Shown one piece after another: positions 1 to 5,165 of a stretch of 5,178 nucleotides of DNA. Below the pieces are notes generated by a model that had not been told where the DNA came from, searched no databases, and worked only from the letters and a program-made list of their open reading frames with translations. Source of the DNA: Micromonosporaceae bacterium (GTDB taxonomy: Bacteria > Actinomycetota > Actinomycetes > Mycobacteriales > Micromonosporaceae); assembly GCA_017354595.1 (NCBI GenBank), contig JAFMQQ010000271.1:1-5178 (forward strand), given 5' to 3'. The translations under genes and the position numbers were made by a program. Each line of letters opens with the position of its first letter. Positions within the stretch are counted from its first letter, which is position 1.

Positions 1-464
1 AACGCGGTGCCCGGGTGCTTCGCCAGCGAGGTGGTGATGTTCGCGTCGCTGTCCGGGGCGCAGGTGGATACCTGCTGCGGGTACGACTGGGTGTCGCAGA
101 CCGCCATCCCGAGCCACAGCGCGGGGTGCAGCATGAAGTTGTACGAGCGTCCGGCGATCGGGTTCGGCGCCGGGTCCCGGGGCAGCGTCAGCTGGTACTG
201 CATCGAGTTTCCGGCACCGGCCTGGTCGGAGTAGAACAGCAGCGATGGTTCGTCGTGCCCGACGTACTGGCCGTTGAATGCCGCGTCGTAGTCGTCAACC
301 TCGGCGCAGACCAGCCGGACCGTGTTCGCGCAGGACGGTTTGCCGGCCGCGGCCGGTGCCTGTGCGGTGGGCGCGGCGGTTGCGGGTGGGGTGAGCGCCA
401 GCGCGACCAGCAGTATGCCGGCGGCCGCGATCGGCAAGGATCTGCGCGGGATGTGCAGGCTCAT
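1..464 (-). CDS. Secreted protein of unknown function, N-terminal part (cut by left window edge)
   Basis: This is an open frame of 154 codons plus two bases; the C-terminal part lies outside the window. I chose the ATG at 464-462 because a GGAG Shine-Dalgarno sequence (475-472) precedes it by 7 bases and because it opens directly into a signal peptide: basic n-region (H4, R7, R8), hydrophobic core at about residues 11-25, and a likely signal peptidase I site after ATA-30 or A31. The low-complexity Ala/Pro stretch after it suits the start of an exported mature chain. The mature part has four cysteines (C45, C53, C123, C135) that could form two disulfides, and a striking segment V68-G-H-D-E-P-S74. 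It also has the segment CDTQSYP (123-129) and an acidic CAPDSDANI (135-143). From memory this resembles a family of long uncharacterised secreted proteins in actinomycetes, but I cannot name a domain or activity. It lies downstream of tex on the same strand, 97 bases apart counting from the SD to the tex stop is not enough to prove co-transcription, and no clear promoter was found. Confidence 0.85.
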   Translation of the reverse strand, partial: MSLHIPRRSLPIAAAGILLVALALTPPATAAPTAQAPAAAGKPSCANTVRLVCAEVDDYDAAFNGQYVGHDEPSLLFYSDQAGAGNSMQYQLTLPRDPAPNPIAGRSYNFMLHPALWLGMAVCDTQSYPQQVSTCAPDSDANITTSLAKHPGTA

Positions 465-565
465 AGGCCATCTCCGATCTGGGGCGGATATGGATCACCC
501 TGACCCTACTGCCGGTCATGATCGACTACCATCGACGCGGTCGGATAACGCGGGTAGGTCGAGGG
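465..565 (-). other. Intergenic spacer between tex and the secreted-protein gene
   Basis: These 101 bases hold the GGAG ribosome binding site at 475-472 and little else that I can support. A TAGGGT hexamer on the minus strand (508-503) could serve as a -10, but no recognisable -35 lies 16-18 bases upstream of it. No strong GC hairpin followed by T residues is visible after the tex stop codon, so read-through from tex into the secreted-protein gene is possible. Confidence 0.4.
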
Positions 566-2953
566 TCAGCGCAGGCCGGCCCGGCGCAGCGCCTCGCCGA
601 GCGCGGTCTCCGGCTGGCCGCCCTGCTTCTGGCCGGGTTGCTTCCGGCCGGGTTGCCTCTGGCCGGGCTGTTGGCTTTCCCGGCGCGGTTTGCCACCGGT
701 CTTTCCATCAGGCCGGGCGGTACCGCCCGATCCGCCCGATCCGCCGGTACCGCGGGCCGGTTCGTCATCCAGCCGCAGGGTCAGCCCGATCCGGCTCCGT
801 GGAATGTCCACATTGAGCACTCGTACCCGGACAATGTCGCCGGACTTGACCACCGCGCGCGGGTCGCTGACGAAGCTCTTCGACATCGCCGATACGTGCA
901 CCAGACCGTCCTGATGGACACCGATGTCGACAAAGGCGCCGAATGCCGCCACGTTGGTCACCACGCCCTCCAGCACCATCCCGGGCCGCAGGTCGGCCAG
1001 CGTCTCCACGCCTTCGGCGAAGCGCGCCGCCCGGAACGCCGGCCGCGGGTCCCGCCCCGGCTTCTCCAGCTCCCGCAGGATGTCGGTCACCGTCGGCAGG
1101 CCGAACGAGCTGTCCACAAAGGACTCCGGTCGCAACCCGCGCAGGATCGGCCCGTTTCCGAGCAGGGTTGCGATGTCGGTACCGGTCGCCTGGACGATCC
1201 TTCGCACCACCGGGTACGCCTCGGGGTGCACCGCGGAGGCGTCCAGCGGATCCTCGCCAGCCGGGATGCGCAGGAACCCGGCGCACTGCTCGAACGCCTT
1301 GGGTCCCAGCCGCGGTACGTCCTTCAGCGCCCGCCTGGTCCGGAATGGACCGTTCGCGTCCCGGTGCGCCACGATGTTGCCGGCGAGCGTCTCGCCGATC
1401 CCGGAGACCCGGGTCAGCAGCGGTACCGAGGCGGTGTTCACATCCACCCCGACCGCGTTCACGCAGTCCTCCACTACGGCATCCAATGACCGGGAGAGCT
1501 TCCCCTCGGTGAGGTCGTGCTGGTACTGACCGACGCCGATCGACTTCGGGTCGATCTTCACCAGTTCGGCGAGCGGGTCCTGCAGCCGGCGGGCGATCGA
1601 GACCGCCCCGCGCAGCGATACGTCCAGCGCCGGCAGTTCCTGGGCGGCGTAGGCGGAGGCCGAGTAGACCGACGCACCCGCCTCCGAAACCACCACTGTG
1701 GTCAGACCCAGTTGCGGGTACCGCTTGGCGAGTTCGCCGGCGAGCTTGTCGGTCTCCCGCGAGGCGGTACCGTTGCCGATCGCCACCAGGTCGACCTGGT
1801 GCTGCGCGGCCAGCTTCGCCAGCGTCTCGATCGCCTCGTCCCAGCGGCGCTGCGGCACATGCGGATAGACCGTCCCGGTCGCCACCACCTTGCCGGTCGC
1901 GTCCACCACCGCCACCTTCACCCCGGTGCGGAAACCGGGATCCAGGCCCATCGTGGCGCGGGTACCGGCCGGGGCTGCCAGCAGCAGGTCGCGCAGGTTG
2001 GCGGCGAAGACCCGTACCGCCTCGTCCTCGGCGGCCTGCCAGAGCCGTACCCGCAGATCCACCGTCAGGTGGGTGAGGATCCTGGTACGCCAGGCCCACC
2101 GTACGGTCTCCGCCAGCCACCGGTCCGCCGGCCGGCCCGCCTCGGCGATACCGAAGCGTTCCGCGATCCGCCGCTCGTAACTGGTCTGCGCGCCCGGCGC
2201 GGGCGGGTCGGCGGGTGGCTCGGGTTCCAGCGTCAGGTCGAGCACCTCCTCCTTCTCGCCGCGGAACAGCGCCAGGATGCGGTGTGACGGCAGCCTGGTC
2301 AGCGGCTCGGCGAAGTCGAAGTAGTCGCCGAACTTCGCACCATCCTCGCTCCTGCCCTCCCGTACCGCGGAAATGAGCCGGCCCCGCGACCAGACCTGTT
2401 CCCGCAGCGCGCCGATCAGGTCGGCGTCCTCGGCGAAGCGCTCGACCAGGATCGCCCGCGCACCCTCCAGCGCGGCCGCGGCGTCGGCGACGCCACTGTC
2501 CACATTGATGTATCTGGCGGCGGTGGCGGTCGGGTCCTGGCTCGGGTCGGCGAGCAGCGTGTCGGCCAGCGGCTCCAGTCCCGCCTCGCGGGCGGCCTGC
2601 GCCTTGTTGCGCCGCTTGGGTTTGTAGGGCAGGTAGATGTCCTCCAGCCGGGCCTTGGAGTCGGCGGCCATGATCTGAGCTTCGAGGGCGTCGTCGAGCT
2701 TGCCCTGAGAGCGGATGGACTCCAGGATCGCGGCCCGCCGCTCGGCTAGCTCGCGCAGGTAGCGCAGCCGCTCCTCCAGGGTGCGCAGCTGGGTGTCGTC
2801 GAGCCCGCCGGTGACCTCCTTCCGGTACCGGGCGATGAAGGGTACGGTCGCCCCGCCGTCCAGGAGTTCGACGGCGGCACCGACCTGGCGCTCGGCCACC
2901 CCGAGCTGTTCGGCGATCTGCTGCGGTATCGACTTGACCGGTATCGAGCTCAC
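566..2953 (-). CDS. tex: Tex family RNA-binding transcription accessory protein
   Basis: Complete Tex protein of 795 aa, within the family's usual 720-800. Tex is a cytoplasmic nucleic-acid-binding protein, a bacterial relative of eukaryotic Spt6, linked to transcription and RNA metabolism; its exact reaction is unsettled. Visible in order: N-terminal helical region with the hallmark LLDGGATVPFIARYRKE (30-46) and ARLEDIYLPYKPKRR (101-115); YqgF/RNase H-like domain at about 334-455 (GLDPGFRTG 336-344, GNGTASRETD 393-402, SEAGASVYSASAYA 423-436); QYQHDL 476-481; tandem helix-hairpin-helix region at about 490-565; S1 domain at about 655-728 (GMVLEGVVTNVAAFGAFVDIG). Residues 731-795 form a Gly/Pro/Gln/Lys-rich tail that looks disordered and ends in an ALGEALRRAGL-type helix common in actinobacterial homologues. 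The start is GTG at 2953-2951: homology begins within the first ten residues. No Shine-Dalgarno precedes it, which suggests leaderless translation. It diverges from the 2H phosphoesterase gene. Confidence 0.97.
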   Translation of the reverse strand: MSSIPVKSIPQQIAEQLGVAERQVGAAVELLDGGATVPFIARYRKEVTGGLDDTQLRTLEERLRYLRELAERRAAILESIRSQGKLDDALEAQIMAADSKARLEDIYLPYKPKRRNKAQAAREAGLEPLADTLLADPSQDPTATAARYINVDSGVADAAAALEGARAILVERFAEDADLIGALREQVWSRGRLISAVREGRSEDGAKFGDYFDFAEPLTRLPSHRILALFRGEKEEVLDLTLEPEPPADPPAPGAQTSYERRIAERFGIAEAGRPADRWLAETVRWAWRTRILTHLTVDLRVRLWQAAEDEAVRVFAANLRDLLLAAPAGTRATMGLDPGFRTGVKVAVVDATGKVVATGTVYPHVPQRRWDEAIETLAKLAAQHQVDLVAIGNGTASRETDKLAGELAKRYPQLGLTTVVVSEAGASVYSASAYAAQELPALDVSLRGAVSIARRLQDPLAELVKIDPKSIGVGQYQHDLTEGKLSRSLDAVVEDCVNAVGVDVNTASVPLLTRVSGIGETLAGNIVAHRDANGPFRTRRALKDVPRLGPKAFEQCAGFLRIPAGEDPLDASAVHPEAYPVVRRIVQATGTDIATLLGNGPILRGLRPESFVDSSFGLPTVTDILRELEKPGRDPRPAFRAARFAEGVETLADLRPGMVLEGVVTNVAAFGAFVDIGVHQDGLVHVSAMSKSFVSDPRAVVKSGDIVRVRVLNVDIPRSRIGLTLRLDDEPARGTGGSGGSGGTARPDGKTGGKPRRESQQPGQRQPGRKQPGQKQGGQPETALGEALRRAGLR
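627..671 (-). repeat. Three 15-bp tandem repeats inside the tex 3' end
   Basis: The heptamer GGCCGGG recurs at 631, 646 and 661, exactly 15 bases apart, within three near-identical 15-base units. The first two share an 11-base core, ggccgggttgc. The units are in frame and encode pentapeptides of the form QPG(Q/R)(R/K) in the Tex tail (about residues 761-776). The array is a likely site of slippage-driven length variation between strains. Confidence 0.75.
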
Positions 2954-2959
2954 CGCAGC

Positions 2960-2965
2960 ATTGTG
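2960..2965 (-). promoter_or_regulatory. Candidate -10 element for leaderless tex transcript
   Basis: On the minus strand the hexamer CACAAT (2965-2960) sits exactly 6 bases before the GTG start codon at 2953. A transcript starting 7 bases after the hexamer would begin on the first base of the start codon. No purine-rich Shine-Dalgarno sequence lies in the preceding 15 bases, and no convincing -35 is seen, which is common for such promoters in actinomycetes. CACAAT departs from the TAnnnT consensus at its first base. Confidence 0.4.
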
Positions 2966-2971
2966 CCGGAT

Positions 2972-2984
2972 GCGCCGGCGGCGC
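2972..2984. repeat. 6-bp inverted repeat at the middle of the divergent promoter region
   Basis: GCGCCG (2972-2977), one G, then CGGCGC (2979-2984) is a perfect inverted repeat. It lies between the two candidate -10 elements, about where the -35 regions of both genes would overlap. It could bind a dimeric regulator, but in DNA this rich in G and C a short palindrome of G/C only may be chance. Confidence 0.3.
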
Positions 2985-3002
2985 GCTGGTCCGGCCGTTG
3001 GC

Positions 3003-3008
3003 TAACAT
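3003..3008 (+). promoter_or_regulatory. Candidate -10 element for leaderless 2H phosphoesterase transcript
   Basis: TAACAT matches the actinobacterial TAnnnT -10 pattern and ends 6 bases before the ATG at 3015, so transcription would start at or within a base of the A of the start codon. The bases between are CACCCC, and nothing upstream resembles a Shine-Dalgarno sequence, so a leadered message would lack an obvious ribosome site. No clear -35 hexamer is present. Confidence 0.5.
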
Positions 3009-3014
3009 CACCCC

Positions 3015-3548
3015 ATGCCGTACGCGGTCGAGCTGTTCCTCGACGACCGCGCGACTGTCCAGATCAGACAGATCTGGGCGGCGCTTGACGAGGCCGGCAT
3101 CACGTCGTTGGGCAGCATCCCGGAGACCGACTACCACCCGCACGTGAGCCTGTCGGTGTTCGAGCACGAGAGTCCGGACAAGGTGGCGGAGGCGCTGCGG
3201 CCGGTACTCGCCACGTGCGTGGGACTGCCACTCCCGCTGGCGGCGCTCGGGTTCTTCCTCACCGCCGAGGCGGTCGCGTTCCTCGGCGTGGCTCCGTCGG
3301 CCGGCCTGATCGCCCTGCACCATCAGGTCTACCAGGCGGTTGACGCGAGCGCCGGCGATGTGTGGCCGTACTACCGCCCGGGTGCGCTGGTACCGCACTG
3401 CACGCTCGGGGTCGGCGTAGCGGACCGGGCCAGGGTGATCGAGGTCGTCGAGCGCTTCGCCATGCCGATCCACGCGCGTGCCACCGGCGCACACCTGGTG
3501 CAGGTACCTGGCGGCCAGCGCAGGACGGCGCTCACACCGACCTCATAG
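3015..3548 (+). CDS. 2H phosphoesterase, 2'-5' RNA ligase (LigT/ThpR-like) family protein
   Basis: A 177-aa cytoplasmic protein with the two signature tetrapeptides of the 2H phosphoesterase superfamily, H43-V-S45-L within HPHVSLSVF and H128-C-T130-L within PHCTLGVG, 85 residues apart as expected for the two-lobed fold. Members hydrolyse 2',3'-cyclic phosphates or related bonds at RNA or nucleotide ends, and some show 2'-5' RNA ligation in vitro; the substrate of this subgroup is not known to me. Both histidines and both hydroxyl residues are present, so it should be active. There is no signal peptide or membrane segment; the stretch at about 70-92 is hydrophobic but fits core strands. The ATG at 3015 is preferred because the family usually begins with a short strand such as YAVELFLD and because a -10-like TAACAT sits 6 bases upstream. 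It diverges from tex across 61 bases and is followed by 173 bases before the GH30 gene, which has its own promoter. Confidence 0.88.
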   Translation: MPYAVELFLDDRATVQIRQIWAALDEAGITSLGSIPETDYHPHVSLSVFEHESPDKVAEALRPVLATCVGLPLPLAALGFFLTAEAVAFLGVAPSAGLIALHHQVYQAVDASAGDVWPYYRPGALVPHCTLGVGVADRARVIEVVERFAMPIHARATGAHLVQVPGGQRRTALTPTS

Positions 3549-3588
3549 TCGAACGAGCAGCGAAACAACGGCAGGTCGAACGAGCAGC
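3548..3588 (+). repeat. Pair of perfect 14-bp direct repeats after the 2H phosphoesterase gene
   Basis: GTCGAACGAGCAGC occurs at 3548-3561 and again at 3575-3588, 27 bases apart from start to start and separated by 13 bases. The first base of the first copy is the last base of the TAG stop codon. The identity ends sharply at both sides. The second copy lies 5 bases before the upstream GAAA-N-TTTC-like box. It may be a tandem binding site or a small duplication; no function can be read from it. Confidence 0.7.
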
Positions 3589-3593
3589 ATTTC

Positions 3594-3604
3594 CGGAACT
3601 TTCG
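3594..3604. promoter_or_regulatory. Upstream candidate operator box (CGGAACTTTCG)
   Basis: CGGAACTTTCG is an imperfect inverted repeat differing by one base from the symmetrical CGAAACTTTCG pattern. It lies about 43 bases before the -35 of the GH30 promoter. As I recall, inverted repeats of the GAAA-N-TTTC kind have been described upstream of Streptomyces xylanase genes. A similar box sits at 3695-3705. The regulator is not in this window. Confidence 0.35.
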
Positions 3605-3646
3605 CTATCCTCATCGGCCGGTCAGGGCCACTGGAGGGCATAGTGG

Positions 3647-3675
3647 TTGACGAAGACGTGCATCGATCATAGGTT
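3647..3675 (+). promoter_or_regulatory. Housekeeping-sigma promoter of the GH30 gene
   Basis: TTGACG (3647-3652) and TAGGTT (3670-3675) are separated by exactly 17 bases, a near-consensus actinomycete vegetative (HrdB-type) promoter. Transcription would start around 3681-3684, giving a leader of roughly 40 bases that contains the Shine-Dalgarno sequence at 3712. The TTG of the -35 could formally serve as an upstream in-frame start codon, but its overlap with the promoter argues against that. Confidence 0.65.
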
Positions 3676-3694
3676 GGATTCTCTTCGGACTCTC

Positions 3695-3705
3695 GGAAAG
3701 TTTCG
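3695..3705. promoter_or_regulatory. Candidate repressor operator just downstream of the GH30 transcription start
   Basis: The core GAAAGTTTC (3696-3704) is a perfect inverted repeat, GAAA-G-TTTC, in the context GGAAAGTTTCG. It lies about 12-20 bases after the predicted transcription start and 7 bases before the AGGAG ribosome site. A repressor bound here would block elongation, a common arrangement for substrate-induced LacI- or ROK-type control of hydrolase genes. The similarity to boxes upstream of Streptomyces xylanase genes is recalled from memory, not searched. Confidence 0.45.
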
Positions 3706-3711
3706 TCCGTT

Positions 3712-3716
3712 AGGAG
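3712..3716 (+). promoter_or_regulatory. Ribosome binding site deciding the GH30 start
   Basis: AGGAG lies 5 bases before the ATG at 3722. It marks this ATG as the start instead of the in-frame TTG at 3647, which would add 25 residues before the signal peptide and overlaps the -35 element. Confidence 0.85.
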
Positions 3717-3721
3717 CACCC

Positions 3722-5137
3722 ATGAGGTTACGCAAGGTGGCCGCCGGCATAGCGGCCTCCGCAGCCGTGCTGGCCTTCGCGGCCAGCCCCGCCTCCGCCG
3801 ACACAGCCGGGGGCACGCTCAGCTTCCGGCAGCAGCTCCAACCGATCGACGGCCTCGGCTTCGCCGCCGCGTTCCAACGAGCCACGCTGATCCGTGGCGA
3901 CCGCGGCCTCTCCCCGCAGAGCACGCAGGCGATCCTCGACCTGCTCTTCAACCGGCAGACCGGTACCGGCGCCTCCATCGTCCGCACCGGTATCGGCTCG
4001 TCCACCGACCACGTCTACGACCACATGGCCACCATCGAACCCACCAACCCGGGTAGCCCGGACGCCACACCGACCTATGTCTGGGATGGCGACGACGGCG
4101 CACAGGTGTGGTTCCTCCAGCAGGCGCAGAAGTATGGTGTCCACCGCTTCTACGCCGACGCGTGGAGCGCGCCCGGGTTCATGAAGACCAACGGCACCGA
4201 CATCCAGGGCGGCACGCTGTGCGGTGTCGTCGGTGCCACCTGCGCCAGCGGCGACTGGCGCCAGGCGTACGCCAACTACCTGGTGCAGTACCTGAAGTTC
4301 TACCGCCAGGAAGGCATCCGCATCACCGACATCGGGTTCGCCAACGAGCCTGACTTCACCGCGACGTACGCGTCGATGCGCTTCACCCCGGAGCAGGCGG
4401 TGGACTTCGTCAAGGTGCTGGGCCCGACGCTGCAGCGGGAGGGGCAGGGCACCAAGCTCGTCTGCTGCGACTCGTTCGGGTGGCACCAGGCCGCGGACTA
4501 CAGCGCGGCGATCGAGGCCGACCCGCTCGCCGACAGGTACGTCACCACGCACACCGGGCACTACTACGCGAGTATCGCCGACACCCCGTTGCCGACTGAC
4601 AACCACAGCTGGATGACGGAGTGGAACCCCAGCGGCAACACGTGGAACGAGGCCTGGGATGACGGCAGCGGCTGGGCCGGCATCACCATCGCCGAGAGCA
4701 TCCACAACACGTTCGCGAAGGCGGGCGCATCCGCATACGTCTACTGGGTCGCCGCGTCGCTGGGCGCCACCCGGGCGTTGATCCAGATCGCGGACTCCGG
4801 TGACGGGTACCGGGTCTCGAAGCGGTTGTGGGCATTCGCCGCTTACTCGCGGTTCATCCGCCCCGGTGCCTTCCGGGTACCGGCGCAGCTGAGCGACCCG
4901 AACGTGGACGTCACCGCGTTCCGCAACGAGGACGGCTCGATGGTCGTCGAACTGCTCAACCTCGCCACGGCGCCGGTGAGCACGACGTTCACATCGGACA
5001 CGCTGATCCATCAGGCGACGACCTACCTGACCGATGAGACGCACTCGGTCGGCCTGACGGGTGACGCACGGATCCAGGACAAGCAGCTTCCGGTGCAGCT
5101 GCCCGCCCGGTCATTGACGACCATCGTCCTGCACTAG
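3722..5137 (+). CDS. Secreted GH30 glycoside hydrolase, probable xylanase/glucuronoxylanase (subfamily 7-like)
   Basis: A 471-aa exported enzyme. The signal peptide has a basic start (MRLRK), a hydrophobic core and a signal peptidase I site after ASPASA-26. The mature chain is a GH-A clan (beta/alpha)8 barrel followed by the beta-sandwich side domain typical of GH30 (about 380-471), with no carbohydrate-binding module. E209 in GFANEPD is the expected acid/base and E300 in SWMTEWNP the expected nucleophile; the two lie 91 residues apart. Segments such as YVWDGDDGAQVWF (119-131), DAWSAPGFMKTNG (146-158), CGVVGATCASGDWRQAYANYLVQY (167-190) and CCDSFGW (248-254) recall fungal GH30 subfamily 7 enzymes, which cleave xylan, often at methylglucuronate-substituted sites or releasing xylobiose. 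C167 and C174 may form a disulfide. Exact specificity cannot be read here; beta-1,6-glucan or galactan activity of other GH30 groups is the alternative. The start is set by AGGAG at 3712. It is monocistronic as far as visible, with its own promoter and candidate operators. Confidence 0.93.
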   Translation: MRLRKVAAGIAASAAVLAFAASPASADTAGGTLSFRQQLQPIDGLGFAAAFQRATLIRGDRGLSPQSTQAILDLLFNRQTGTGASIVRTGIGSSTDHVYDHMATIEPTNPGSPDATPTYVWDGDDGAQVWFLQQAQKYGVHRFYADAWSAPGFMKTNGTDIQGGTLCGVVGATCASGDWRQAYANYLVQYLKFYRQEGIRITDIGFANEPDFTATYASMRFTPEQAVDFVKVLGPTLQREGQGTKLVCCDSFGWHQAADYSAAIEADPLADRYVTTHTGHYYASIADTPLPTDNHSWMTEWNPSGNTWNEAWDDGSGWAGITIAESIHNTFAKAGASAYVYWVAASLGATRALIQIADSGDGYRVSKRLWAFAAYSRFIRPGAFRVPAQLSDPNVDVTAFRNEDGSMVVELLNLATAPVSTTFTSDTLIHQATTYLTDETHSVGLTGDARIQDKQLPVQLPARSLTTIVLH

Positions 5138-5165
5138 TCCACTCTTCTGCCCTGAGTCAGCGGGC

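Noticed and set aside
503..508. TAGGGT on the minus strand as a -10 for the secreted-protein gene
   Set aside because: No hexamer resembling TTGAC is found 16-18 bases upstream (candidates TGGTAG, ATGGTA and GGTAGT match poorly), so I do not call a promoter.
518..1489. A 323-codon open frame on the plus strand opposite the tex 3' half
   Set aside because: Low-complexity translation with no domain; it is antisense to the conserved YqgF, helix-hairpin-helix and S1 coding region.
765..3494. A 909-codon open frame on the minus strand covering most of tex and the 2H phosphoesterase gene
   Set aside because: Its product is dominated by Arg, Gly, Ala and Pro with no recognisable domain. It is the out-of-frame shadow typical of high-GC DNA over the real tex frame.
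3612..3640. GGCC-rich inverted segments after the 2H phosphoesterase gene as a terminator
   Set aside because: Only 4-bp G/C stems can be formed and no T-run follows, so this is not distinguishable from chance in GC-rich DNA.
3647..3721. A 25-residue N-terminal extension of the GH30 protein from the TTG at 3647
   Set aside because: The TTG is part of the TTGACG -35 element, it would put hydrophilic residues before the signal peptide, and the ATG at 3722 has a well-placed AGGAG.
3728..5044. A 438-codon open frame antisense to the GH30 gene
   Set aside because: Arg- and Val-rich composition, no motif, and it lies opposite a frame with intact GH30 catalytic motifs, so it is a shadow.
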